NCBI GenBank assembly: GCA_041596515.1
Contig: JBFHIJ010000005.1
Location: 1 to 64,000 of the forward strand
Direction of reading: 5' to 3'
Length of the DNA stretch: 64,000 bases
Source: JBFHIJ01 sp041596515
Lineage (GTDB): Bacteria > Bacteroidota > Ignavibacteria > Kapaibacteriales > UBA2268
Below, piece after piece: positions 1 to 8,710 of the stretch. Under the pieces are notes generated by a model. It was not told the DNA's origin and searched no databases. It saw only the letters and a list, made by a program, of their open reading frames with translations. The translations under genes were made by a program, and so were the position numbers. Position 1 is the stretch's first letter. Every line of letters begins with the position of its first letter.

Positions 1-71
1 ACTCCTGTTATTTCAAAATAATCCAAGATATCTTCCGGCAAAATCATCGATAATATTGACTTGTCTAACAT
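1..71 (-). CDS. Transposase N-terminal fragment, ISAon1-like (runs off window)
   Basis: Reading leftward from an ATG at 71, the frame stays open to the window edge and gives 23 residues beginning MLDKSILSMILPEDILDYF. The ILPE-x-ILDYFE pattern resembles the N-terminal region of ISAon1-type transposases common in Bacteroidota; this is recognition from memory of the family, on a short fragment. A TAACTTTG box lies just upstream on the same strand (about 105-112), and a GGGCAAAGTTTTAAAAGTTG stretch (minus strand, about 122-141) could be the element's terminal repeat. If so, the insertion sits within about 10 bp of the stop codon of the regulator at 151. Confidence 0.5.
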   Translation of the reverse strand, partial: MLDKSILSMILPEDILDYFEITG

Positions 72-150
72 AGCTCTACACTTCTATTCTTTTGACTTTT
101 TACAAAGTTAATATTTTTCCCCAACTTTTAAAACTTTGCCCTATAATTCG

Positions 151-1548
151 CTATTTTCCCTTTCTTTGCCTGTATTGTTGCACATTAATTTCGTACTTGC
201 GAATTTTATTATGCAGAGTTTCACGACTTACGCCAAGCAGAGCGGCTGATTTGCTTACATTGCCTTTGCATTGTTCTAAAGTGGCTTCTATTTTACGCTT
301 ATCAACCATAGCCAAATCTTCTTTCAGAGTGTTGCCAGAGGAAATCGTTGGTGCTTCTACGTGAGTTTCAGGCGACTGCCCCGAATTAGATAATATTCTG
401 TGCAAATCTGCTACTTCTATCTGCTTGTTAGTAGTAGTCTGAAGTGTTACTCTCAGCACACTGGAGAGCTCTCTGACATTTCCTCTCCATGTCTGCTCTT
501 GCATATACTCAAGAGCCGAAGGAGAAAAATACTTCTCATCATTAAAGTCTATATTATGCTTTTGCAGATAATGCTTAATGATTTCGGGAATATCTTCTTT
601 TCTTTCATTCAGGCTTGGCAAGTGGATTTCACATTCTCTGAGTCTATGGTATAGCTGCTCGCGGAATTGACCATCTCTGATGCCATCCAGCAAATCTTTA
701 TCAGTAGCAGAAACAAAACGGATATCCATTTCTTCGCTCTGCACAGAGCCGACTTTCCTAACTACTTTTTCTTCTATAGGGATAAATAGATTAGACTGCA
801 AACTAAGGGTCATATCGCCAATTTCATCTAAGAAAAGAGTACCTTTGTTTGCCTGATGAAAAAGACCTTTTTTATTTTCCGTAGCTCCTGAGAAAGCACC
901 TTTAATGTGCCCAAATAATTCACTTTGAAATAGTTCTTTTGGGATGTTGGGTATGTCTACTGTCACAAAAGGATATTTATGTCTTCTGCTAGCAGCATGA
1001 AGGGCTTTGGCTACAAGTTTTTTACCCGTGCCGGTTTCACCGGTGATTAGTACATTTAGATCCGTTCTGCCAAATCGGATTATTCTGTCTCCAACGTCTA
1101 TCATAGATTTCGAAAGAGCAATAATGCCGTTTGCTTCTAAAAATTTTCTTATTTCTTCTTCTTCGCCTTGCTGCTTTTGCCCAAGAGCACTGTCTAACAC
1201 TGCTTTTATTTTATCTTTACTAATAATACTTTTTTCAATAAAATTAATAGCACCCAGCTTCGTAGCTCGGACGGCAGTTTCTATTGTGCCTTTTCCGCTA
1301 ATCATTACAACAGGTAATGCCGGATAGGATTTGCGTATAGATTCCAGAACATCCAGCCCACTAAGTTTCTCTTCAGGACCGAATTCAATATCGAGTAAAA
1401 CAATACCAACCGAGTGGTGATGCTTTGCTAAAAAATCCAATGCAAGTGCAGGTTTGTATACATTTTCATAACTATAGCCAAAATCACTTACAATGTCAGC
1501 TATAGTAGAGCCAAAATCTATATTATCATCGACGATTAGAACTTTCAT
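151..1548 (-). CDS. NtrC-family sigma-54-dependent response regulator
   Basis: The 465-residue protein has three parts in order. A receiver domain (about 1-120) carries acidic residues D7/D8 and phosphoacceptor D53. An AAA+ sigma-54 activation domain (about 145-370) has Walker A GETGTGKK near 170 and a Walker B LFLDEIG near 238. A Fis-type helix-turn-helix ends the protein (NVSKSAALLGVSRETLHNKI). The sigma-54 contact loop reads GAFSGA (217-222) instead of GAFTGA, and Walker A has KK where the family usually has KE; both look tolerable. No histidine kinase is adjacent, so its partner is unknown. Control of flagellar or envelope genes is possible but inferred only from the family. Confidence 0.9.
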   Translation of the reverse strand: MKVLIVDDNIDFGSTIADIVSDFGYSYENVYKPALALDFLAKHHHSVGIVLLDIEFGPEEKLSGLDVLESIRKSYPALPVVMISGKGTIETAVRATKLGAINFIEKSIISKDKIKAVLDSALGQKQQGEEEEIRKFLEANGIIALSKSMIDVGDRIIRFGRTDLNVLITGETGTGKKLVAKALHAASRRHKYPFVTVDIPNIPKELFQSELFGHIKGAFSGATENKKGLFHQANKGTLFLDEIGDMTLSLQSNLFIPIEEKVVRKVGSVQSEEMDIRFVSATDKDLLDGIRDGQFREQLYHRLRECEIHLPSLNERKEDIPEIIKHYLQKHNIDFNDEKYFSPSALEYMQEQTWRGNVRELSSVLRVTLQTTTNKQIEVADLHRILSNSGQSPETHVEAPTISSGNTLKEDLAMVDKRKIEATLEQCKGNVSKSAALLGVSRETLHNKIRKYEINVQQYRQRKGK

Positions 1549-1845
1549 ATTATCTTTGTCCGATCTTTTAATCTGTCTGAACTTAAACGGAATGCATCGA
1601 GTAAACGATTTACCCTATTGCTCCTGAAAAAGCAGCACGCTGCTTTTGAAAAAAGCTAAATATAATAGCAAATAAAATAGAAATATCAAAATGCTATTTA
1701 AAAGAATTTATAAAATAGTGATTTGATATATCAAATAAAAGCTGTTTTTGCCGAGTAAAATCAAAGAAATCTTTCTTGCTTAGTATAAGCAGTTTTTACT
1801 ATTTTGAATTGTAACAATATTGACCAAACACAGATAAGAAAGTAT
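1549..1845. other. Divergent intergenic region with hairpin and palindrome
   Basis: This spacer separates two divergently transcribed genes (regulator leftward, CPBP protease rightward) and holds no convincing gene. It has a perfect 8-bp stem with a 4-base loop (AAAAGCAG CACG CTGCTTTT, about 1628-1647) and a perfect 16-bp palindrome at 1721-1736. Neither has a run of T positioned to make a clear terminator, so they are more likely regulatory or incidental. Confidence 0.5.
1721..1736. promoter_or_regulatory. Perfect 16-bp palindrome, possible operator
   Basis: ATTTGATATATCAAAT is a perfect inverted repeat lying about 110 bp before the CPBP protease gene and about 175 bp from the start of the divergent NtrC-type regulator. 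Symmetry and position suit a dimeric repressor or activator. It resembles an FNR box (TTGAT....ATCAA), but the spacer is two bases instead of four. AT-rich palindromes also arise by chance. Confidence 0.25.
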
Positions 1846-2472
1846 ATGAAACAGATAGTAGAAGAATTTGTAAGTTTTCTTAAAAAGCCTACGGAGTTGA
1901 TACGAGCGAAAGGCGATAATGTTATCTCTGACCTTGCCGGACTTCTTGCTTTAGACTTGGTCTTAATGATGCTGACTTTGCCTTTGGCACAACTACTCGA
2001 AGCCTTTAATCTAATAAACTTTCAGAAACACGATCTTACTCGGCTTTTAGAAGGAGATAATTTTGTTATTACTCTATTATTAATGGCAGTATTAGTACCA
2101 ATTATAGAAGAATTTGTCTTTAGACTTCCGCTTCGCATGAAATATAATATCATACCTATGAGTAGACTAATTTCGGCTAGGAAATTAAGCGATGCAGATG
2201 AAGCACTTAAGATTTACCAAGTTAAAAAAATATGGTTGCAAAACTATGGCTACGTATATTATGGTCTGGCTCTTTTATTTGCGATTGTGCACCTATCAAA
2301 CTATCCGCTAACTCTCAATGTGATATTGTTTTCTTTTATACTGTGCCTCCCCCAATTTCTGATGGCTTTGGTAGTATCTTACGCAAGGTTGAAACATGGT
2401 CTTTGGTCTAGCATGCTACTGCATGGCTTGCATAATTTGGTCTTTGGCTTGCTTGCTTTCTACAGTATGTAG
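1846..2472 (+). CDS. CPBP family intramembrane metalloprotease
   Basis: The protein is about 208 residues from the ATG at 1846; an in-frame TTG at 1804 is less likely. It is strongly hydrophobic with several membrane segments. It has the three signatures of the CPBP/Abi (Rce1-like) family: EEFVFR (the EExxxR glutamates), FAIVH (FxxxH) and HGLHN (HxxxN). These residues bind metal and form an active site inside the membrane. Family members process prenylated proteins or take part in bacteriocin self-immunity; the substrate here is unknown. It lies 90 bp before flhB and could share a transcript with it. Confidence 0.8.
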   Translation: MKQIVEEFVSFLKKPTELIRAKGDNVISDLAGLLALDLVLMMLTLPLAQLLEAFNLINFQKHDLTRLLEGDNFVITLLLMAVLVPIIEEFVFRLPLRMKYNIIPMSRLISARKLSDADEALKIYQVKKIWLQNYGYVYYGLALLFAIVHLSNYPLTLNVILFSFILCLPQFLMALVVSYARLKHGLWSSMLLHGLHNLVFGLLAFYSM

Positions 2473-2562
2473 GCTGCATCTATATTGATTAATATTCTTT
2501 GATATTGTCGGCATTGATACCGCTTGGCATAATTTTTAATGCTATTATGACAGGAGGAATTT

Positions 2563-3645
2563 ATGGCTGAGAATAAGGACGGTCAAGAGAAGTCGGAACA
2601 GGCGACGTCGAAGCGGCTCTCGGATTCGCGGGAGAAAGGCCAGGTCGCCAAAAGTCAGGATGTTACTACTGCCGGTGTATTGCTATTGGGCACTCTGATA
2701 GTATATGTGTTCGGACCCAATATTGCAATGTCACTTCGTGGTTTTATGACTACAGTGCTTCATAATGCCGCCTTTTATCAAATAACTGATAGTAACGTAA
2801 CTTTTTATTTCAATGCCCTTATAGGATTTTTAGTCAAAATATTACTGCCTATCTTACTTTTGGTTTTTACTGTAACATTTTTGGGTGAAGTTAGCCAGGT
2901 AGGTATAAAATTCGCCACCAAAAAGTTTACAGAAGGACTTCAGTGGAAGCAAATATTTAATCCATTTTCCGGATTGAAAAAAATATTTTTTTCTTCTAGA
3001 TCTATATTTGAATTAGGCAAAAGCCTTGCAAAGATATTTATACTTGGCTTAGTGGTATATAGCGTACTGAATGGTCAAGATGAAGAAATAGTTGCATTGC
3101 TCCAAAAGCCTTTTACAGAAACTGCGAATTATATGTTTGCATTAAGTTTCGAATTAGCGATAAAAGTTGGGATAGTATATATCGTTATTGCAGTTGCTGA
3201 CTTCTACTACCAGAGATGGCGTTTTGCAGAAGATATGAAAATGACGAAAAAAGAGGTCAAAGAAGAGAACAAGCAAACAGAAGGTGACCCTCAGGTAAAA
3301 TCCCGTTTAAGGGGTTTGATGCGTCAAAGAATGCGTAAAATGATGCTGAATAAGGTGCAGGAGGCAGATGTAGTAATTACAAACCCTACGCATTACGCCG
3401 TGGCACTTAAATATAAACAAGGGCAACTCGGAGCTCCAATTCTAATCGCCAAAGGTGCTGATTATTTAGCAAAACAGATTAGAGAAATCGCAAATAGGTC
3501 AGACGTCCCGATAGTAGAAGATCCACCGTTATGCCGTATGGTTTATCATAACGTGGAGTTGGATCAGGAAATTCCTGAAGAATTGTTTAAAGCAGTAGCA
3601 CAGGTTTTGGCATATGTTTATCATCTGAAAGAAAATAGAAAATAA
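2563..3645 (+). CDS. flhB: Flagellar export apparatus protein FlhB
   Basis: FlhB is the membrane switch of the flagellar type III export gate; its cytoplasmic domain sets substrate specificity after self-cleavage. The 360-residue length matches the family. Four membrane segments lie at roughly 34-52, 86-108, 150-170 and 190-213, and the autocleavage motif NPTH is at 274-277. A GGAGG ribosome site (AGGAGGAATTT) precedes the ATG. The gene is alone: no flhA, fliR or fliQ is adjacent, and the filament cluster is 42 kb away. The first 30 codons are unusually G+C-rich (about 65% over 2578-2649), unlike the rest of the gene. FlhB rather than an injectisome homologue is inferred from the flagellar genes in the window. 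Confidence 0.93.
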   Translation: MAENKDGQEKSEQATSKRLSDSREKGQVAKSQDVTTAGVLLLGTLIVYVFGPNIAMSLRGFMTTVLHNAAFYQITDSNVTFYFNALIGFLVKILLPILLLVFTVTFLGEVSQVGIKFATKKFTEGLQWKQIFNPFSGLKKIFFSSRSIFELGKSLAKIFILGLVVYSVLNGQDEEIVALLQKPFTETANYMFALSFELAIKVGIVYIVIAVADFYYQRWRFAEDMKMTKKEVKEENKQTEGDPQVKSRLRGLMRQRMRKMMLNKVQEADVVITNPTHYAVALKYKQGQLGAPILIAKGADYLAKQIREIANRSDVPIVEDPPLCRMVYHNVELDQEIPEELFKAVAQVLAYVYHLKENRK

Positions 3646-3724
3646 GCTTTCCGTCTCTAATTAAATAGTTCATAGTGCTTGTCATATTCGTCAGCGAAGT
3701 ATGAGTATATTCGAGTAATAGACT

Positions 3725-4384
3725 CTAATAAAACTTACTAAGCTCTTCATAGGCGTTGTAGTTTTTGCAAGCAGTGTCACCCAAATCTAAATCTAAGGTT
3801 CCTATTTTTTTGGCTATATTAATAGCGTAATCATGTAGTTGAGTATTTCGACTTCCTATACTGATAAGAGCAATATTCATAGACTGTTTCGCTCTATTTG
3901 GTGACATCAGGATTTCCTCTTCAATTCTTGAGAGAAAGTATAACAATTCTTCGTTTTTAATTTGTTTGCTTGATTTGCAAAGTCTGCTTAGCAAATCGTA
4001 AGATACTCTTTTTACATACTCTTTTGAGCTTTTCGACCATTCGTATGTCTTAATTTTAGAAAATGGTGTAAAAAAAACTAACTCTTTAGCAAATAATTCA
4101 GAGAGGTAGTAGAAATCAATATCTTCTACCCATTTGTCTAATAAAGCTTCAGATACTTGCTTCGAATCAGAAAGTAGTACTGCTAGGCATCTGGATTCCA
4201 TCAGCCCTGTATCCCAAAGCTGCAAAGCTACAGAATGGTTAATTTTATATTTTTTTGCAAGCTTTCTGATACTGCCGATTTGCACACCTAAGATATTATC
4301 TCTTGCGCCATGCTTTTTGTAAGTATTATAAGTTTGCTTGTTACTCAAACTCAGTAATTCATGATAAATAATATCAAATGTCAT
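3725..4384 (-). CDS. AlkD-like DNA alkylation repair protein
   Basis: The 219-residue protein matches the DNA alkylation repair (AlkD, HEAT-repeat) family, which excises alkylated bases such as 3- and 7-alkylpurines. Family landmarks are visible: GVQIGSIRKLAKKYK near residue 33, then LWDTGLMESRCLAVLL, then SPNRAKQSMNIALISIGSRN, and a DLGDTACK segment near the end. Length is typical. I could not place every catalytic residue of the characterised AlkD with certainty, so activity is inferred from overall similarity. It converges on flhB with an 80-bp gap and lies 100 bp downstream of the phosphatase gene on the same strand. Confidence 0.8.
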   Translation of the reverse strand: MTFDIIYHELLSLSNKQTYNTYKKHGARDNILGVQIGSIRKLAKKYKINHSVALQLWDTGLMESRCLAVLLSDSKQVSEALLDKWVEDIDFYYLSELFAKELVFFTPFSKIKTYEWSKSSKEYVKRVSYDLLSRLCKSSKQIKNEELLYFLSRIEEEILMSPNRAKQSMNIALISIGSRNTQLHDYAINIAKKIGTLDLDLGDTACKNYNAYEELSKFY

Positions 4385-4488
4385 TAGAAGTCTTTAAACC
4401 TGTATTTTACATCTCTAATAGAGTAAAATTAAGTATTTTTATTGCAAAATAAAAGACATATAACGTCGTAAAGTGTTTATTTTAGAAT

Positions 4489-5571
4489 CTACTTGTATTT
4501 AATAATAACTAAAGACAAATCATCATTTTGCTTATTATCGCCTAAAAAACGCACTACATCATCCATTATGGCTTTTGCTAACGCCTCTATATTCTCTTTT
4601 GAAGCTAATTTGATTATATTATTTAAGCGTAATATGCCATATAAATCATCATTATCATTCATCGCTTCAGTTACTCCATCAGAAAAAATAATAAAATAAT
4701 CTCCCGGGCTCAACTGAAAATTATCGACTTTGAAGACTGCAGATTTAAGTAGTCCTAATGCAGGGGAGCGACTATCGCGTGTTATCAGATCGCCATTGTG
4801 TATGCAAATTGGGTGCATGTGCCCGGCATTGAAATAGTTAATAGTACCATTCTTTTGCGGTTCAGCATAAACTAAAGAAGCAAAGCTTCCCTTTGGCTTA
4901 TCTCTATAGTATATTTTATTAACTTTTTGAGCTAAAGTAGATAAGTCAGGATTGTTATCTGCGAGCGCTCTAATCGTAGCTTGCAATTTGACCATTAAAA
5001 GTGCTGCACCTAAGCCCTTTCCGGAAATATCACCTAAAGTAATACCTAATCTGTTATTGTCAATTTCCTGATAATCGATAATATCGCCTCCCACTTCCAA
5101 AGCAGGTCTTGAAAACATCCATATTTCCCAGTTATCTGTATTTTTTAAGAGTTCCGGCATCATTGCCATTTGGACTGCCCTGCCGGCATGGAGTTCGTCC
5201 TGTGCAAGCAACTTGTCTTTTAGTTCGAGCATCAGCACAAAGATAAGCCCAGTGATACTCACTATTAAAAAGATTGAGCCTTCTTCACCTGAACTAACGA
5301 GATGTTGATAGTGAAAAAGAATTAAAACTGAAAGTAGCAATATGATTCTCCTATTCTGTGGCAGCTTTAGGAACAAATCACGCAATAGCCAAAAGACAAC
5401 ATATATAAACTTTTTAAGTTTGCCCATGTTTTGAAGTTCTTCTTTCTGAGCATCATTTAAATAATATTCCTGAGTCTCAGTCCATTCTTTTTTTGACGTT
5501 TTCCAAAAATCATTTTGAAGAAAATCATTATGTATTACTTTCCTGAAGGAATCTTGTTTGTTGTTATTCAT
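4489..5571 (-). CDS. Membrane-bound SpoIIE/RsbU-type serine phosphatase
   Basis: The 360-residue protein has a soluble N-terminus, two predicted membrane segments (about 75-92 and 99-116) and a C-terminal PP2C-type phosphatase domain. Metal-binding motifs are intact: GGD at 161-163, GDISGKG at 180-186, FSDGVTEA and a final NDDLSLVII. Such enzymes dephosphorylate anti-anti-sigma factors or similar STAS proteins in response to stress. No sensor domain such as PAS or GAF is seen, and no STAS or anti-sigma kinase gene is nearby, so the partner is unknown. It is transcribed away from the histidine kinase gene at 5690 and may form a signalling pair with it. Confidence 0.87.
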   Translation of the reverse strand: MNNNKQDSFRKVIHNDFLQNDFWKTSKKEWTETQEYYLNDAQKEELQNMGKLKKFIYVVFWLLRDLFLKLPQNRRIILLLSVLILFHYQHLVSSGEEGSIFLIVSITGLIFVLMLELKDKLLAQDELHAGRAVQMAMMPELLKNTDNWEIWMFSRPALEVGGDIIDYQEIDNNRLGITLGDISGKGLGAALLMVKLQATIRALADNNPDLSTLAQKVNKIYYRDKPKGSFASLVYAEPQKNGTINYFNAGHMHPICIHNGDLITRDSRSPALGLLKSAVFKVDNFQLSPGDYFIIFSDGVTEAMNDNDDLYGILRLNNIIKLASKENIEALAKAIMDDVVRFLGDNKQNDDLSLVIIKYK

Positions 5572-5602
5572 AGACTTGCCGAAAACACATAAAATATTTA
5601 CT

Positions 5603-5632
5603 CAAAAATAAAGTTTTTGTGTTATTATCAAA
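5603..5632 (-). promoter_or_regulatory. Bacteroidota-type promoter for the SpoIIE phosphatase gene
   Basis: On the minus strand a TTTG box (plus 5629-5632) is followed 17 bases later by TATTTTTG (plus 5603-5610), matching the TTTG / TAnnTTTG consensus of the housekeeping sigma factor of Bacteroidota. The predicted transcript starts near 5597, about 25 nt before the ATG at 5571. Confidence 0.45.
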
Positions 5633-5689
5633 GAGATTTTTTATTTTTGGAGAAGAGGCTTTTTCTAAGCAATATAAATATCAGACAAA

Positions 5690-7603
5690 ATGCAAATATT
5701 AGCAATATATAAAGATACTGTGCTTAGATATATATACAGTATCCTCATTATTTTAGTAATTATGCCTATTTTACTTGATGCAGAAGTATCCGACTCAATA
5801 ACTATCGGTTCGGAAGAATATTATTTGCATTTAGATACGCTTTTTATAGATTATAATATTAATGAATTAGATTATTGGTTGCAAAAAGGAGAAAAAGAAG
5901 GGAACTTACGCCACGACACTTCGCTTCTTATCAAAGTTTACCAAGCTTATGCCCGTAAACACTTTAACGCGCAGGAACTTGAGACTTCTATATCATATTT
6001 AAACACCGCTTATGAGTTAGCTAAGCACTATGGAGACCAAAGTGCTATCACAAAAAGTCTTATTTTATTGGCGACGATGAACTCATACTCAGGAAATGAT
6101 TCCTTAGCATTGCAACTATTTTTAAAAGTTGAGGAGATTAACAGACAAGCCAAAAGTCAAGGTAAAGATGTTTTTAATTCTCTATATGTCAACCTCGCCT
6201 TGACATATAGAAAAATTAAGAATTACGATAAATCTATGGAATATTTCAACAAAAGTAGAGAATTTATTGATACGAATAATTTAAATCAATATGCTATTTA
6301 TCAATTGAATATCGCAAATTTGTATGCAGATATGAAGAATTATCCGTCAGCTCAGTACCATGGAACTCAAGCCTTGCTTATGAAAAAAAAGGTTGGAGAT
6401 CAAGCCGGTATTGCAAGGTCTTTAATGACTCTTGGGTTTATTTATTCGGAAGCCGGTAAGCCTTATATGGCTACATCATATTATGAAGATGCTTTAGAAT
6501 ATGGGAAAATATTACATTCGCCTACTTTACTTAAAGATGCATATAAAGAACTGGCAATAAATTATGAAATACTTAAGAAATATCAGTATTCCCTTGAAAT
6601 GTACAAAAAGTATCATACTCTTTTAGATTCTATCTCCAATAGTCAGATGCTTAGAGAGATTAGCGAATTAAAATCAGTATCAGAACTTAAAGAAAAAAAT
6701 CAGTACCTAAGAAAGGAAGCCGAAAATAGGAAAGCAATCGAATCAACATTAGAAAAACAAAGAAATATAAATTATATTTTGTTTGCTTTAGTAGCAATTG
6801 CTTTTTTACTTCTTGCATTTATTATTCAACTTTATAGACAAAAAGAAAAATATGCTGCTCTGCTGACTCAGAGGAATGCTGAATATCAGGCAATGAATGT
6901 CAAACTTAGCAAGTCAAATGCTGCTAAAGATAAGTTTATGTCTATTTTAGCACATGATATGATTAACCCATTCAACGCATTTTTAGGTCTTACTCAATTC
7001 ATCCAAAGAAGTTTTGATGATTTAGAAAAAGATGAAATTAAAGATGCTATAAAAGATATTTCTGAATCTGCCAATGGTCTCTTTGCATTGTTAGAAAACC
7101 TACTCAAATGGGGTCGCTCACAAACAGGAAGAATAAACTTTACCCCAGAGTATTATGAACTAAACATGCTGGTTTTAAGTACAATTTCTGTGCTAAAAAA
7201 TAATGCACAAGCAAAACAAATCACTCTTTTGGCAGATGTGCCGACAGATATCAAAGTATATGCTGATCCTAATATGTTAACTACTGTTATCAGAAATCTT
7301 ATTTCTAATGCAATTAAATTTACACCCAAAGAAGGTAAAATAAAAATAGCGGCTTATCAGTCTAATTCCATTACTACCGTGACTGTTACAGATACCGGGA
7401 TGGGAATTGCCGAATCAGATATGAAAAAGCTCTTCCATTTAGGTAGCCATCACTCTACTTTAGGTACTTCGAATGAGAAAGGTACCGGATTGGGGTTGAT
7501 TCTCTGCAAAGATTTTATAGATAAGCATAATGGCCAAATTTGGGTAGAATCTCAAAAAGGCAAAGGCAGTACTTTTACTTTCACTATACCGGATAAGCAT
7601 TAA
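5690..7603 (+). CDS. TPR-containing membrane histidine kinase
   Basis: The 637-residue protein starts with a hydrophobic export segment (about 13-29), followed by a periplasmic helical region with tetratricopeptide repeats (about 50-330), a membrane helix near 362-382, a short coiled coil and a kinase core. The phosphoacceptor H-box reads AHDMINPF with His422. The ATP-binding domain has NLISNAIKFT, DTGMGI and GTGLGL motifs. There is no receiver domain, so it is a classical sensor kinase needing a separate regulator; none is adjacent. TPR-sensor kinases of this layout are frequent in Bacteroidota. The downstream NUDIX gene overlaps its stop (TAATG), implying co-translation. Confidence 0.9.
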   Translation: MQILAIYKDTVLRYIYSILIILVIMPILLDAEVSDSITIGSEEYYLHLDTLFIDYNINELDYWLQKGEKEGNLRHDTSLLIKVYQAYARKHFNAQELETSISYLNTAYELAKHYGDQSAITKSLILLATMNSYSGNDSLALQLFLKVEEINRQAKSQGKDVFNSLYVNLALTYRKIKNYDKSMEYFNKSREFIDTNNLNQYAIYQLNIANLYADMKNYPSAQYHGTQALLMKKKVGDQAGIARSLMTLGFIYSEAGKPYMATSYYEDALEYGKILHSPTLLKDAYKELAINYEILKKYQYSLEMYKKYHTLLDSISNSQMLREISELKSVSELKEKNQYLRKEAENRKAIESTLEKQRNINYILFALVAIAFLLLAFIIQLYRQKEKYAALLTQRNAEYQAMNVKLSKSNAAKDKFMSILAHDMINPFNAFLGLTQFIQRSFDDLEKDEIKDAIKDISESANGLFALLENLLKWGRSQTGRINFTPEYYELNMLVLSTISVLKNNAQAKQITLLADVPTDIKVYADPNMLTTVIRNLISNAIKFTPKEGKIKIAAYQSNSITTVTVTDTGMGIAESDMKKLFHLGSHHSTLGTSNEKGTGLGLILCKDFIDKHNGQIWVESQKGKGSTFTFTIPDKH

Positions 7604-8037
7604 TGATTGAATTTACTTCTTGTGGGATACTCCTATTTAAAGAGAACTGGAAAAAGTTTCTGCTAATGAAACATAAAGATCGCTGGGATTTGCCCAAAGG
7701 GCATATTGAAAAAGGAGAAACACTCAAAGAGTGTGCTATAAGAGAGTTTGAAGAAGAAACCGGATTGAAAAAATCGCATATTACTATTATACCCGAGTAT
7801 AAATTTGAACTTGTATACTATCCTCTGCTAAAAAAATATCCAAATCAGGTAGTAAAAAAGTATCTTTATGTTTATCTTGCTTTACTGGAAAAGGATAAAG
7901 AGATAATTCCTACGGAGCATGAATCTTTCAAATGGCTTAAGTGGAATGCTCCTCACGATATTCAGGAGAAGACTATCAATCCTTTGCTGGAGTACACTGA
8001 GAAATATTTTAAAACAAACGGTAGACCGAATGTTTAG
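7603..8037 (+). CDS. NUDIX hydrolase, Ap4A-hydrolase-like
   Basis: The 144-residue protein has a perfect Nudix box: G33, E39 and REFEEETG from residue 47, matching Gx5Ex7REUxEExGU. The preceding WDLPKGHIEKGE context is typical of asymmetrical diadenosine tetraphosphate hydrolases, which cut nucleotide-X diphosphate linkages with Mg2+. Substrate specificity cannot be fixed from sequence alone. It overlaps the kinase stop by one base and the next gene by eight bases, so the three genes probably form one operon. Confidence 0.85.
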   Translation: MIEFTSCGILLFKENWKKFLLMKHKDRWDLPKGHIEKGETLKECAIREFEEETGLKKSHITIIPEYKFELVYYPLLKKYPNQVVKKYLYVYLALLEKDKEIIPTEHESFKWLKWNAPHDIQEKTINPLLEYTEKYFKTNGRPNV

Positions 8038-8710
8038 ATTCTCTATTCCAATTATTCAAGCAGCAGGCGTTCTCTCTGCCAGAGAAGCGGAGCTTATCGC
8101 TGCTTGTGGGTTTAAGTATATAGGATTTCCTCTCCGGCTGGACAGGCATCAAGAGGATATATCTGATGAGGAAGTAAGAGCCATTAACATGAGCTATCCA
8201 AATATTTATTCACCGGTGCTGATTACTTATCTTGAAAGCGGTATCGAGATAATCAAATTATGCACGTTTACTAAATGCAAAATAGTTCAAATACATGGCA
8301 ATATAGAATTTGAAGAATTGCAGAAAGTAAAGCGAGCCGGAATTGATGTAATAAAGTCACTTGTCATAGCTGAAAACAACACGAAAGAAATATTTTATCA
8401 GCTGTCTTTATTTGATAGAATGGTTGATGCTTTCATTACTGATACTTATGACCCTTATACAGGTGCGTCCGGTGCTACCGGCAAAGTGCATGATTGGGAT
8501 ATTAGCAAAAGAATCGTAGAAAAGACAAAAACTCCTATTATTTTAGCAGGTGGTTTAAATCCTGACAATGTAATTGATGCAATCAAGTATGTTAAACCTG
8601 CTGGAGTGGATACTCACACCGGAGTGGAAGACGCGTTAGGCAATAAATCAGAAGAATTGATGAGAGAGTTTGTTTTATCAGCAGAGTATGGTTTCCGTGA
8701 AATTCGTTAA
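8030..8710 (+). CDS. Phosphoribosylanthranilate isomerase (TrpF)-like protein, atypical
   Basis: From the ATG at 8030 the protein has 226 residues and the TrpF fold signature: VQIHG, ITDTYDP, GATGKVHDW, ILAGGLNPDNV and GVDTHTGVED. TrpF isomerises phosphoribosylanthranilate in tryptophan synthesis. The N-terminal strand that normally reads KICG, with the catalytic general-base cysteine, here reads IIQAAG, so that cysteine is missing. The acid aspartate (TDTYDP) remains. No other trp gene is in the window. It therefore looks like a divergent TrpF-like family whose reaction may differ. It overlaps the NUDIX gene by eight bases; a longer reading from 7919 would lie inside that gene and is rejected. 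Confidence 0.75.
   Translation: MFRFSIPIIQAAGVLSAREAELIAACGFKYIGFPLRLDRHQEDISDEEVRAINMSYPNIYSPVLITYLESGIEIIKLCTFTKCKIVQIHGNIEFEELQKVKRAGIDVIKSLVIAENNTKEIFYQLSLFDRMVDAFITDTYDPYTGASGATGKVHDWDISKRIVEKTKTPIILAGGLNPDNVIDAIKYVKPAGVDTHTGVEDALGNKSEELMREFVLSAEYGFREIR

Noticed and set aside
1721..1736. FNR/CRP-type binding site
   Set aside because: The palindrome has a two-base spacer between TTGAT and ATCAA where FNR sites need four; kept only as a generic palindrome.
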